A stretch of DNA of 64,000 nt from Porphyra umbilicalis (taxonomy: Eukaryota; Rhodophyta; Bangiophyceae; Bangiales; Bangiaceae). Below are positions 42,621 through 54,186 of this stretch, one piece after another. Position 1 is the first letter of the stretch. Each line of letters begins with the position of its first letter. Made by a program: the position numbers and the translations under genes. The notes beneath the pieces were generated by a model. It had not been told where the DNA came from, did no database searches, and saw only the letters and a list, made by a program, of their open reading frames with translations. The stretch is from NCBI GenBank assembly GCA_002049455.2, contig KV919032.1, positions 1 through 64,000 of the forward strand, in the 5' to 3' direction.

Positions 42621-45600
42621 ATTACCCGCTCGAGGCGGCTCGAAGACGAGTGGCTGCGTCCCACGGCTGGCGCGGGGCTGGCAGCAGCCATCTGGCCGAC
42701 GTTACTCGTCGCCAGGTCACCGCTTGCCGACGCAGCAGCTGCGTCGTGCGCCCCGTCTGCCACCACACCCAGCGCCTCTACCCGCACCGTTGGCGCCGCC
42801 ACTGGCACGGCCGTGGGGGCCGTCCTCGCCTCCGCGACCGCCGCGTCGGTGACGACAGGTCGGCGCCAACGCTCCCACGACGTGGGTGAACACCGCGTCC
42901 ACCCGTAGCCGGCCTCGTAGGTACCCGCGTCGATCGCAGCCGCGTGCCGCACCGCCTGTACAGGGTCTCCCTGGGGTGGCGCGCGTGACACGGTGTACCC
43001 CCGGATGTGGGGGTAGATGCTCCGACCCCGCATGCTCTTGATGGCAATCTTGGACATGTTGCGCGCCGCGTTGGTGTCTCGCCCGACGTACGTCGCGGGA
43101 CACGCGACGTTGGTGCACAGCTTGACCCCCCACAGCGCCAGCGGGTCGGTCCCAAACGCCCACCTGCCGTGAGCCGCAATCGCCTGCAGCACCTTTGTCC
43201 GCACCGCCTCTGCGTGCTCCTTGGCGCGCTGGGCAGCCGCACCGTCGCGTGGACCCGACCGACTGCCGGTCGTCACACCCCGTCGCGCGCGCCGGCCGCC
43301 GCGGAGGGGCGAGGCGCGCTTGGCCGCCGACGCCGACGCGCGATGCGCGCAGCTGCTTGCCGCCTTGAGGGGCGTCAGGTCGACCGGCGAGTCGGGCGAC
43401 ACGTACGTGTTGCACAAGCCGTGACCGCACTCGGCGCACGTCTGGCTCGTATTGTGCTCGTCCACGTACACGAGGTGCACGTGTTTGGCCATGCGCCGCA
43501 CGAGGTCGACGCTGCCGGCGCGCGGCCGACACCACCCAATGGCCAGCACCGCCTTGGTGCCGTCCACCGTGCGCCGCAGGAGCCCACCCGTCATGCGGCG
43601 GGCCAACTTTGCCGCGTACCGGTTGCGCTGGATGAGGGCGTGCAGGCGCGCCTTTCGCCGGCCCGACGTCGCGGCCGCCCCGTACGCCGCCTGATAGGCG
43701 TCTGTGTAGGTGCGGGCGATGCGCGCAGTGGCCGCCACCAGCCACGCGCCCCACGAAGCGACTTTCAGGGAGCACCCGGCCGTCAGTGACCCGCGCGACA
43801 CGTCGGGATTGGTCGCCGCCCACGCCGCCACCGCTGCCGCCTCGGCGCGCCTCGTCATACCGGCGCCCGTCGCCTCGCGGTACGCGCCTTTGGAGACGAC
43901 CAGCGTCGCCCCCGCCGGCGGAGCGCGCGCGCGCGGTCTCGTGGTCGTGGCCGCGCGCCGGAGGGCGGCGCACAACACCCGCAAGCGGTCTGTCGACGGC
44001 AGCGGCGTGCCAGGCACACCAGGCTGCGGGGGCTCTGTCGGCGCACCGGCGGCGGCCGCAGCCGCCGCGCGCTTTGCGTTGCGCGTCGCCGCCGCCGCCC
44101 GTTTCGCGGTGCGCGCCGCGCTGTGCCAGACGCGCGCAGCGTGTCGGTGGCCCCCGACCGACAGGGCGTGCCACGCCGTCTCTGCGTTCGCTGCCGCCTC
44201 AGCCTTGGCGCCTGCGTTGGCGGCCGCGTCGGTCGACGCTTTGAACAGGGCCGCCTCGCCCATCCACACACACACGTGGTTGGGGAGGCGCCACGGTTGG
44301 ACGCCGCCGTCGTTGACCGCGGCGTGTGCGAGCGCACGCAGGCGCGTCAGCAGCGGCCGCCGGCCGTCGGGGCCGCTCGTCCCCCGCTTGCGTGCGACCT
44401 CTTTCCGCTGCGCGGGCGTCAGCCACTCATCGCCGTATGCCGGCTGCGTGTACCGCGGCCGCTTGGGCGGGTCGGGGGGGGGGGGGGGGGGCAGCGCAGC
44501 AGCCGGCTGCGTCGGTGCGTCCTCCAAAGGCGGCACAGACGCCTGTGCCGCCGGTGTGGCCGCCGGCGGGCCCCCCACCAGAGCTGTACGACTCTGCTTT
44601 GGGGGAGATCCCTCCGCCCCGGTCGACGCGCCGAGCGCGCCACGGCCGCGCTTTTTGGTCGTCCCGCACACCGCGTCACCGCCGCCGACGGGTAGGCCCG
44701 CCGCGGTGGTCTTGGCCGCACAAACAATCTGGGCCACCGTTGCACGCAGCGTGTCGACGGTCGGCAGTAACCGACCGCTGCGCCGCACGTGGCACTCTGC
44801 AGCTGCGGTCGCGGCCATGGCCGCCCGCGCGAGCTCGTCGGCCGCAACCCGCAGCGCCCGATACGCCCGGTACGCGTGCAGGTGCGGTGCCGGTGAGAGC
44901 GCAAACGGCACTGCGCCGGGGCAGTAGGCAGCGACGATGGACGCGACGCCCGGGTCCCACCCGACAAAGACGAGCGCCTTGACAGCGTCGGGCGCAAACG
45001 CCATGCGGTCGAGCTGCGTCCGCACGCTCGCCGTCTCGGTCGGACCCCCCCCCCGCGACCGTCACTGGCCGCCCTGCGGCGCGCCCGCCGAGCGGCCGCT
45101 GTCGACGCTGCAGTGGCGGGGTGTCGTATCGTAAAGTGCACGCCGACGCCGTCCGACACAATGGAGGGGCCAACGACCGTCGAGGCGTGGATGATGCCCG
45201 CGCGGCGGAGCAGCGCCTGCACGACCAAACCGTCGGGCGTCTGTGGTGGGATTGAACCCCCGTGGACCGCCAGGCGCTTGCGGAGCAGCGCGCCGCTGAC
45301 GCGCGCGTACCCGGTGCACGTAGCAACTCGGCCAGGTGACGTGTCGGCCGCCTCGATGCCGGCGCCGACGCACAGGGCCTGGGCATAGTGCAGCAACGGG
45401 TAGACGTGCAGCGGTCGCTGTCGCAGGGCCAATGTGTCTAGGTGCAGCAGCGAGCGCCGCCGACCGCCGCCATCCGTGTACACGAGGACGGTGTCGTAGG
45501 CCAGCGCCGCGGCGGCCGCCATGGCAGCCCCATGCGCCGCAGACACTTTGCCCGCCGGCCACTTGAACGACGGCGGGCGCGTGCCGTCGGCGGCTTGCAG

Positions 45601-48033
45601 GCCGGCAACGAGGACCGCAATCAGTGCCGCGCGGGGGTGCCCGTCTGACCCGCCCGGGGTCTGCGGGTAGACCGCGAGGACGATGCACTTTGCAATGGCC
45701 TTGACCGCCGACGTGACGTGCGTCACATAGTGGTTTTCAAACGACGTTGCGACGGTCGCCCAGCCGCCCGTGTCGGGCGGACTCGGCAGCAGCGTGCTGC
45801 ACGGCAGCTGCTCTGGCTCGGTTACGGCCGCCGCCACTGCCGCAGACGCGGCAACAAAGGCAGTGTAATCGCCGTCGCCGGTTGCCGCCTTGACGTCCGC
45901 ACGTGGCTTGGCTTGCGCGCGCCGCCCCGAGCAAGAGACACACGCCCGCCGGGGGGCGCCGTCAAACGCGTGGACACCGCGACACGAGACGGTCGAGGCA
46001 ACCTGCTTCCACGCAAGCCCGAAGCTGCCCGTCAGCGACGCCGGCACGACCGCCATAAACTCATCGAGCGTGCGTCGGCCGCCGCCATCACCACCCGCAC
46101 CCAACCCGCCGCCACCACCGTCGACGTGCTCGAGCAGGTACTGCATCGTGCCGTCCATAACAATGGAGACGAGGCGCAGATGCTGCGTCTGCGCCGTTGC
46201 CAACTCTGTCAGCGCAGCCGCACCCGCCACCGCATTGGTGTCGGCCTCGGCAGACGCCTCGGTCTTGCGACGAGCCGAGGTGGTCGGCGGGCGTCCGGCT
46301 GGCGGCGGGCAGTTTGTGGACGGCGCCGGGAGCCTTCGCCGCCAGACGCCAAAAAACCGGTCGACCGACACGGCCACCGTCGTCGTCACCTCCCCGGTCA
46401 TGCGGTACTGGTCGGCGCACGCCAAGTCGCGGCCGCGGTCCTCATTGTGGTCTGACCAGCCGTGGGTGACGGCACGCAGCGGACACGCTGCGCTGGCGCG
46501 CGTGTGGCCGCGCGCATGGCAGGCACCGCACCTTGTCCGGCCGCTGCCGGCCGCGGCGCCCTTGGCCGCCCCGGCGGCCGCCACACGCGCCGCGTGCGCC
46601 GCCTTGGTGGCCGCGTCGGCTGCACACGTTTTCACATTGTGCCCCGTCGCCCCGCAGCCGCCGCATCGGCGCAGGCGGCCACGCGTGCCGCCGCCGCCGC
46701 TCGCCGGCGCGCCCCCTGCGCCGGCACCCGCGTCGTCGCCCGGGTGGTCCCCCGCGTCGGGGGTTGCCATGGGGATCAAGCCCTTGGCCGCGGACAAGAC
46801 GCTGCTTGCGGCGTGCCGGGCGCGCGCGCGCAGGCGCCGACAGGCGACCACCGCGGCATTGTCGGCGGCTGTCGCAGCGCCGGCGGCAGCGTCTGCCGCG
46901 CTGCCGTCCCCAGGGACGGCAGCGGGTGGTTGGTGCGGCGGCACGGTCACCGCGTCAACGGCTCGCAGCACTGCGGTCGAGGCCGCCTTGGCGTCGCCCA
47001 GCGCTGCCGACGCGTACGACGTGGTGCCCCGCGCGTGCACGGGGTTTGCTGCGAGCAGCTTGGCCTTCAGGGTGCTCGCGTCTCGCAAGGGGCCCACCGG
47101 CCCCACGTCGCCGGCCGCCTCGCACGCGGCGGCGGCGGCGGCGACTTCGACCGTCGCGGACCGCACGGAAGACGCGGCACATTGTCGCCCGGCGTCTACG
47201 TGGCCGCCGGCCTTGATGGCCGCGTCCCCGCCGGTCGCACCCAGACGCGTGACGGCGTCGTCACGGTCGAGGTCCTTGTCGACGGGTCCGTCGACGGGGC
47301 CGTCCCCGCCCTTGCCGTCCCCACCGCCGCTCCCACCAGCTGTCTGTGGGGCGGGGTCGGTCACTAATGCTGACGGGAAGGGCACCCCGCCTGCCACACG
47401 GGGGTCGTTGGGGACACTCGCCGACGGCGCGGGGCGCGCGGGGACGCCCCCCGTTGCTGGTGGGCGACTGTCGGGGGCACCCCCACCCACCCGAGGGAGC
47501 AGACCGCCGTGGTCGCCGCCAATCGCCGAGGCGCGAGTGTCGTCGCCGGGACCGCCCGCGGTACCGACTCTGGTGGTCGCGGCCACGGCCCGTGCGCCAC
47601 CGCCAGCGGTGCCCCCACCCGCGGGCCCGTTGCCGTCTGCCACGCCCGCACCACCGCCCGCCATCATGGCTGACGGCCGCGCCCCGGTGGGGCCGCGACG
47701 CGCTCGCAGCGCCGTCGACGTGCCGGGCGCCTCCTCCTCGTCTGTGGACGACACGTCGTCTGTGTCGGTGCCGGGTGTCGCCCCAATGCCCCCCAGCGGG
47801 ACGGTGCCGCACGCACCGGCGCCGGTACCAGACGACCGACGCGAGTGTTCGCTGCTGGCGACGGACGGGGGTGCGTCCACGCGCATGGCGTCGTTCCGGC
47901 GAGCACGGGCGTGCCCGCCGACACCCGCCGCGTCAGGGACGCGGGGAGTGGGGCCATGTCGAACAAACCCCCGCACACAAGGGTGTGTCGCCTGCCTCAG
48001 AGGCGTACGGGCACTGTCACCCGGGTCGGCCAT
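42584..48033 (-). CDS. Fanzor: eukaryotic TnpB-like RNA-guided nuclease with zinc knuckles
   Basis: Start MADPGDSARTPL at 48033, the only Met near the TATA box at 48270. The N-terminal 400 residues are low-complexity. Two zinc knuckles follow (CX2CX4HX4C and CX2CX4HX6C, about 46670 and 46535), then a TnpB-like helical/WED region (FENHYVTHVTSAVKAIAKCIVLAV). The C-terminal 813 residues carry the split RuvC: RuvC-I LVFVGWDPGVAS (Asp at 44954-44956), the relocated Fanzor-type Glu in YVDEHNTSQTCAECG (43457-43459), a zinc ribbon CAEC...CTNVAC, and RuvC-III GRDTNAARNMSKIAIK (Asp 43076-43078). All three catalytic acids are present. The two halves are in different frames that meet at a C10 run (45045-45054), likely an indel in the run or a slip site. 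Total about 1,800 residues, far longer than usual Fanzors (about 500-900). Confidence 0.85.
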
Positions 48034-48264
48034 ACCCCAACGTACCGCGCGCCGTACAGGCGGGGGGCACCACGGCGGGTGACACCGTCTACCGGCTGGG
48101 GTGGGGGAGGGGGGCAGGCGGGGGCGTGCGGCTGCAGCCGCGCTCAACAAGGGGGGGGCGGCGCGCACGAGACGCCCCGCGCCGCCGGCACGCGCGGCGG
48201 CGGGGGGCGTCCGCCCAGTGTGCGCTGTTGCGCCTGCTGGTGCCGCCCATCGGTGCCGGTCAGT

Positions 48265-48280
48265 GGCGCTTTTATAGGCA
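48265..48280 (-). promoter_or_regulatory. TATA box of the Fanzor gene
   Basis: TGCCTATAAAAGCGCC on the minus strand, about 240 bp before ATG 48033; the same GCCTATAAAAG core recurs in the 123-bp repeats and in neighbouring gene promoters. Confidence 0.7.
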
Positions 48281-49511
48281 CGCGTACGGGTGCCGGCGGC
48301 ACGAGCGACATGGTAGACGCTGCGCCACGACACGGTACGGACCGTCACGGTGTGACCGACGGGGGCGCGGCCCCCATTGCGCTGCTGCGCAGCGGTGTGC
48401 CGAGATCGGCGCGGTGCGCCACCAGCCGCGCGCACGCACGTGGTCTTTGCGCGGCGCTGGGGCGGCTGCAGGCCCCACACGGCACGCCTATGCGGGGTGC
48501 CCGATGCGGCGCGTCGCCCAAACAGAGGCAGCGGCGGCCGACCGGCGTGCGTGACAGCGTGCACGCGACAGGGGCGCCACGGGCGCGTTGGGTGTGGCTA
48601 CAAACGAGTACATTGTGTCACACATGGGACCGACATTCCGCGGTCACGGCGCTCGCGAATGGTCGGAAGTTGTGGAAAGCGCCTTGTATGTCTGTAAGCG
48701 CGCGTCTATCGGTGCGCCACCAGAGATCGTCATATCGCCATATATATTGTCTATTACCCCTCGCAAAACTTGACCCTCACAGGCCTCCAACTCACATGGC
48801 AGGACAGTGCGGCCGTTCCATCAGCCGGATGCATCGGCCGTGCCAGACAACACCCACCACGCCCGTTGTGGCAGGGTGGCGCTGCAGCCACCACCTCCCA
48901 CCGCTGCGTTCAGTGACTGGTACTGCACGGCACTTGGCCCTGGGTAGGCGCGCCCGCGGGGGGTTCGTGAGCAGGACATGGCATGCTGGTTAGGTGGGGG
49001 GGGGGGTGGTAGGAAGTATGGGCTGGCGCCGGGAGGCTCTGGGATGCTCGTGCGCGTGTGGTGGGGCCGTTCGCACCGTGCGGTAGGATCGACGGCTGCG
49101 CCCGTCGTCGTGCCCGTGCTGTGGTGGTACCATCATTCCCCGTTGATCAGACACCCCTGCGGGGTTGCTGCCACACCCGTTTGAGACGGCTACTTTTTCC
49201 CAGGTCGTCGCCGGAAGGGCCCTGCCTGGTACAACCAATGGCGGTTGGGGTGTGCAGCAGTCGCCAGACCGCCTGGCATGGAGCGAGAAAGTGCCTCGAT
49301 CGCCAGTCTGTGGGCGTCCATCGGCCGCCTCGCTTGAGTGGTATGTGTCTGTTGGCGACGAGACACGCGGCGGGTACTGGCTACTGTGGTGCACCGAAAA
49401 AGGGGGGTGGGGGGTGCGTGCACTGCACAAAGCGCGCCCCCACCGGCAAGGGCCCAAACAGCGCCGTCGCGTCGTCCGGGGCAGACGGGGTGTCCGCCAC
49501 GTGAGGCCCCA
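48281..49511. other. Intergenic upstream of Fanzor
   Basis: No supported gene; overlapping ORFs lack motifs. An AT-rich patch (CATATCGCCATATATATTG, about 48728-48746) is the only notable composition change. Confidence 0.45.
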
Positions 49512-50126
49512 TGGGGCCGCGCGCCCCGCGCGCACGGGCCCGACGTGTGCCCGCGCGCGCCTATAAAAGGGGTGCGTCGCGGCCCGCAGCTGCGTCGCGT
49601 GGGTGCCAGGCAGTCGCGTCGCCGGGTGGCTGCATCGCGCCGCGCGCCCCGCGGGCGGGGGCCCGACGTGCGCCCGCGCGCGCCTATAAAAGGGGTGCGT
49701 CGCGGCCCGCAGCTGCGTCGCGTGGGTGCCAGGCAGTCGCGTCGCCGGGTGGCTGCATCGCGCCGCGCGCCCCGCGGGCGGGGGCCCGACGTGCGCCCGC
49801 GCGCGCCTATAAAAGGGGTGCGTCGCGGCCCGCAGCTGCGTCGCGTGGGTGCCAGGCATTCGCGTCGCCGGGTGGCTGCACCGCGCCGCGCGCCCCGCGG
49901 GCGGGGGCCCGACGTGCGCCCGCGCGCGCCTATAAAAGGGGTGCGTCGCGACCCGCCGCTGCGTCGCGTGGGTGCCAGGCAGTCGCGTCGCCGGGTGGCT
50001 GCATCGCGCCGCGCGCCCCGCGGGCGGGGGCCCGACGTGCGCCCGCGCGCGCCTATAAAAGGGGTGCGTCGCGGCCCGCAGCTGCGTCGCGTGGGTGCCA
50101 GGCAGTCGCGTCGCCGGGTGGCTGCA
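49512..50126 (+). repeat. Five tandem 123-bp units, each with a TATA box
   Basis: CCTATAAAAGGGG starts at 49560, 49683, 49806, 49929 and 50052, exactly 123 bp apart; the units are nearly identical (a few substitutions). Because 123 is a multiple of three, ORFs on both strands run through the array, but they are repeats, not genes. The array is followed by a 26-bp tandem duplication (CCTGCGGCGCACC...) at 50127-50174. The TATA core faces the plus strand, yet no convincing plus-strand gene starts within 300 bp. Confidence 0.9.
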
Positions 50127-50174
50127 CCTGCGGCGCACCGGCTCCTGCTGCCCCTGCGGCGCACCAGCTCCTGG

Positions 50175-50850
50175 CCCCGTGTCTGGGGCCGGATCGTCCC
50201 TGTCCCTGCGCCCGTGGTGCGGCGGTTGGCGGCGGGGCGACCGGTGCGTGGCCTGATGTTTTTTCTAAAGTACCGTTGTTATCGGATTTCGTTTTTCACA
50301 TTCTGGGTGGCACCCCCCTGACTTGCTCGTACACGCAAGTGTCTGCCAGGGTCGTGCGTCACAGCGACGACATTCGTGATTGACATGGTGCACCCTCGTT
50401 GGGGGTATCTCCCAGTTATATATCACCCTGATATAAAACTGGAGCGTATCGAACCGGATATTGACTGTCCACTGTAGCGCTCATCGAAATATTTGCGTAT
50501 TCCGACCTTCGGAAATCGGTGACAGGCTATGAAACAGAGTGTGCGGTCGAGATTTCGATACACCAAGAAACGGTTGGATCTGTGTACGGTATCGCGGCGC
50601 GACGAACCGTGACCGCGGCGTACGCGTACGACTGGCATTGACGCGAGTGGGTGTCTGCTGCTGCTCTCTCGTCGGTGCCCAACGAGGACTGTGTCACACC
50701 TGCCCGGCGCACTGTCGTACCCCCCCGCAAAAGGCCACATACCGGGTGGCACCGCGGTTCCAGACGGAACGGTCATGTCGATCGGAAATCTTTTCGCATT
50801 CCGTGATTCCATTGGTCCACGTTTGCTACATGGTTATTGCCACCACTCTA
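50175..50850. other. Intergenic after promoter array
   Basis: Only short ORFs; the composition drops in GC. Possibly the remains of a plus-strand gene once driven by the array; nothing recognisable. Confidence 0.4.
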
Positions 50851-51426
50851 TGGTGCGTGTCCCAAAAATGAGACATGCGCGTTTTCTGAAGGACTGACAC
50901 ATCACTGCACGGGGGCAGGTGGGGTGGGGTACGAGAAAATTCTCGACTGGCCTCCATGGAAAGAGCCTCTCCCGACGCGTTCTTGGCTGACAACTCCTTA
51001 GTACCCGCCTGTGGGCACTGTTCTGTGGACCTCTCAGATAGCCCCGATCTTGGAGCCACACTTTTTCAGGTTCTTGGGGTTACAGGTTCGCAACGCCAAA
51101 GCTCATGTGCTAACTGGAGGAACTTTTTCACGTTTTTATTGGTAAGGTCGTGCCCTTTTCTTCGTGCACGAACTGTCAACACATGCCTGCTCTAGTATCC
51201 GTGCATTTGATTGGGGCGCGTGATCGTCACCTGTCGAAGCTGCAATGAATGACACTTTCCCCCATGACACGTCAGGAGGTGCCGCCTCTGCTATCACTGT
51301 CAGGGGCCTTTCTGGAAGCACAGTGGGACCGAGTGGGTCACATTACATTATAGGACCGTTGCAGAAGGCCAGTGGGCCGAGAAAAAAAGAAAAAACCGCG
51401 ATGTCTCATTTTTGGGACACGCACCA
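50851..51426. mobile_element. MITE-like element, TA target duplication
   Basis: Terminal inverted repeats of 26 perfect bp starting TGGTGCGTGTCCCAAAAATG, extending imperfectly to about 36 bp, at 50851 and 51426; TA directly flanks both ends (50849-50850, 51427-51428). 576 bp with no transposase. TA duplication points to a Tc1/mariner-type helper. Confidence 0.85.
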
Positions 51427-51429
51427 TAC

Positions 51430-51673
51430 AACTGCCGCCTTTGGCGGGTCAGCGTGTAATGAATTTTGTCTCTCCAACCAACCGCCCCTCACTCTGACGG
51501 GGTTCAAGGGCAAGCACACGTTGTCATGGAGGCAAAAGCCGAGCGACCTCTTCGAGTACATCCCAGTGCAACGCAAACCGCCAAACTACTCTAATGGTAC
51601 TTGGTCCCAAGTGTACTTCAAGGGACTGCTACGCACAATGGTGGAGCGGGCCGACTTGCCGTCCGCCGCCTAG
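51430..51673 (+). CDS. Possible gene fragment next to the MITE
   Basis: Plus-strand reading SACNEFCLSNQPPLTL...FEYIPVQRKPPNYSNGTWSQ to LLRTMVERADLPSAA, stop at 51673, overlapping the LRR stop codon by 4 bp. The start would lie inside the MITE, so it may be the 3' remnant of a gene cut by the insertion. No family recognised. Confidence 0.25.
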
Positions 51674-52473
51674 TGCGCGTCGGGCGCCGCACCGTTTGCG
51701 CTCGCGGCGTCGCGCGCGCGCGTCGCGTTCTTTGCACCGCCCGCGTCGGCTGCCGCTACCGTCGCGTCGTCAGCGGGCGACGCCTGGTCCGCATCTATCC
51801 GACGAGGCACCGGCGGCAGGTCCTGGAGCGACTGCAGGGGTGGCGGTGGCGGTGTCGGTCGACGCGTCGGACCAGTGTGCCAACGGCGTGCAGTGGCCGC
51901 AGCCGCCCAGGCGGGGTCCTCGCAAGCCGGGTTGTGGCGCACGTCGACGGCCTGAACGGTCGACGGCACAGCCGAAACGGTGGCAACGGCGGTGAGCACG
52001 TTGTTGGACAGATCCAACACTACCAGGCTCGGCACGCCCCTGTGTGTCAGAGCCGCGGGCCACCCTTGCAGCCGGTTGTTGGACAGGTTGAGGACAGCCA
52101 GTTGCTTCATGTGCGCTGTCGGCATAGTCGCGACCGTCAGCCCACAGTGGCTCAGCCGCGCGTGCTCGAGCGTGGGCGCGAGCGCAGCCAACACGGCCGT
52201 GGGGAAGTCGTCCAATGGGTTGTGGGAAACGTCCAAGACGCGCACACGCCACCGCGCTTCCATTGACAGCCAGCCGACATCTCGCATGCCGTTGTGGTGC
52301 GCAAAGACGCCCCACACGGGCGCGCCCGTCGACTGCAACAGCTGCTTGATGGCCTCCACGACCTCGGCCCGCACGTCAACCGCCTCCTTAATCCCCATGT
52401 GGGAGATGATCCACTTGCCCTTGTGCTCACGAATCTGTTGGACCACCGCGCCGGCGGCATCGTCGGTATCCAT
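51670..52473 (-). CDS. Leucine-rich repeat protein
   Basis: ATG 52473 (MDTDDAAGAVVQQIREHKGK) chosen because it lies about 165 bp after the TATA-like box, as in the neighbouring genes; the frame is open further up but composition changes. Residues 1-60 form a helical cap (RAEVVEAIKQLLQSTG). Residues 75-175 hold about four LRRs: RVRVLDVSHNPLDDFP, LEHARLSHCGLTVAT, LAVLNLSNNRLQGWP, LVVLDLSNNVLTAVA, then a cap-like VQAVDVRHNPACEDP. The tail is Pro/Ala-rich with no motif. No signal peptide, so intracellular; the LRR is probably for protein binding. Intronless, first gene downstream of the 52.9-54.2 kb repeat array. Confidence 0.75.
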   Translation of the reverse strand: MDTDDAAGAVVQQIREHKGKWIISHMGIKEAVDVRAEVVEAIKQLLQSTGAPVWGVFAHHNGMRDVGWLSMEARWRVRVLDVSHNPLDDFPTAVLAALAPTLEHARLSHCGLTVATMPTAHMKQLAVLNLSNNRLQGWPAALTHRGVPSLVVLDLSNNVLTAVATVSAVPSTVQAVDVRHNPACEDPAWAAAATARRWHTGPTRRPTPPPPPLQSLQDLPPVPRRIDADQASPADDATVAAADAGGAKNATRARDAASANGAAPDAH

Positions 52474-52631
52474 CGCACGGGCAGAGGCGTCGGCCGTGAC
52501 CGCGTCCGCACGATCTGGGGGGCGCGCGACGCCAGACGGGTCGGCCGCGAGCAGCACACACACGCCGAGTGCGGCCGACGCGCGACCACACGCGCAACGG
52601 GTGGCGGGCGACCCCCGACGGGACGTGCCGA

Positions 52632-52745
52632 CGCCGTTTAAGTAGCCGCGCGGGGGCGCACAGGCCGCCACCGGTCAGACGCAGTGGCAGCGCGCGCGCA
52701 CACGCGCCCGTCCAGACACGTGCGTGTCGCTCAAGTAGCCGTGCA
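52632..52745 (-). promoter_or_regulatory. Duplicated TATA-like promoter of the LRR gene
   Basis: GGCTACTTAAACGG (minus, about 52632-52645) is repeated in diverged form as GGCTACTTGAGCG (about 52730-52743), with similar flanks; an imperfect tandem duplication of about 100 bp. Confidence 0.5.
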
Positions 52746-52849
52746 GGTGGGCGGCCGCCGGCGGCACCGCTCCCACCAGAGCAAACGTGGGCCGTCCCAA
52801 GTGCGACACCGTCGTGCATCCAACAGCGCGGGTGCTGGGGTCGACTTTT

Positions 52850-54186
52850 GGAGACGTCGCCTGGGGCGCGACCTTTTCAAAAGGCGACCCCATTCCCCAG
52901 ACGAGGGTTTCCACAAGAAAAATGACCCCCCCCACCTCGGACGGCCACTCTGGGGCGCCTGCCGCGCACCCACGGGCGGTGGGGCCCTGCACCACAATCC
53001 AATGGAAAACCTGCCAGAGTTGACTCTGGCAATCTCTGAGGTTTTACAGTAGCCTGGGGGGCGACGTTTTCAAAAGGCGACCCCATTCCCCAGAGCAGGG
53101 TTTCCACAAGAAAAACGACCCCCCCCACCTCGGACGGCCACTCTGGGGCGTCTGCCGCGCACCCACAGCAGGGTTTCCACAAGAAAAACGACCCCCCCCA
53201 CCTCGGACGGCCACTCTGGGGCGTCTGCCGCGCACCCGCGGACAGTGGGGCCCTGCACCACAATCCAATGGAAAACCTGCCAGAGTTGACTCTGGCAATC
53301 TCTGAGGTTTTACAGTAGCCTGGGGGGCGACGTTTTCAAAAGGCGACCCCATTCCCCAGAGCAGGGTTTCCACAAGAAAAACGACCCCCCCCACCTCGGA
53401 CGGCCACTCTGCGGCGTCTGCCGCGCACCCACAGCAGGGTTTCCACAAGAAAAACGACCCCCCCCACCTCGGACGGCCACTCTGGGGCGTCTGCCGCGCA
53501 CCCGCGGACAGTGGGGCCCTGCACCACAATCCAATGGAAAACCTGCCAGAGTTGACTCTGGCAATCTCTGAGGTTTTACAGTAGCCTGGGGGGCGACGTT
53601 TTCAAAAGGCGACCCCATTCCCCAGAGCAGGGTTTCCACAAGAAAAACGACCCCCCCCACCTCGGACGGCCACTCTGGGGCGTCTGCCGCGCACCCGCGG
53701 ACAGTGGGGCCCTGCACCACAATCCAATGGAAAACCTGCCAGAGTTGACTCTGGCAATCTCTGAGGTTTTACAGTAGCCTGGGGGGCGACGTTTTCAAAA
53801 GGCGACCCCATTCCCCAGAGCAGGGTTTCCACAAGAAAAACGACCCCCCCCACCTCGGACGGCCACTCTGGGGCGTCTGCCGCGCACCCGCGGACAGTGG
53901 GGCCCTGCACCACAATCCAATGGAAAACCTGCCAGAGTTGACTCTGGCAATCTCTGAGGTTTTACAGTAGCCTGGGGGGCGACGTTTTCAAAAGGCGACC
54001 CCATTCCCCAGAGCAGGGTTTCCACAAGAAAAACGACCCCCCCCACCTCGGACGGCCACTCTGGGGCGTCTGCCGCGCACCCGCGGACAGTGGGGCCCTG
54101 CACCACAATCCAATGGAAAACCTGCCAGAGTTGACTCTGGCAATCTCTGAGGTTTTACAGTAGCCTGGGGGGCGACGTTTTCAAAA
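52850..54186. repeat. Tandem array, 193/266-bp units
   Basis: The marker CCTGGGGGGCGACG falls at 53053, 53319, 53585, 53778, 53971 and 54164: two 266-bp and three 193-bp units; the longer ones contain a 73-bp internal duplication. A diverged copy starts at about 52853. Each unit holds ATCCAATGGAAAACC and the palindrome CCAGAGTTGACTCTGG. ORFs of 60-160 codons crossing the array are by-products. Confidence 0.9.

Noticed and set aside
48990-50164. Long ORFs with five 41-residue repeats on both strands
   Set aside because: Produced by the 123-bp repeat period being divisible by three; the units are promoter-like DNA.
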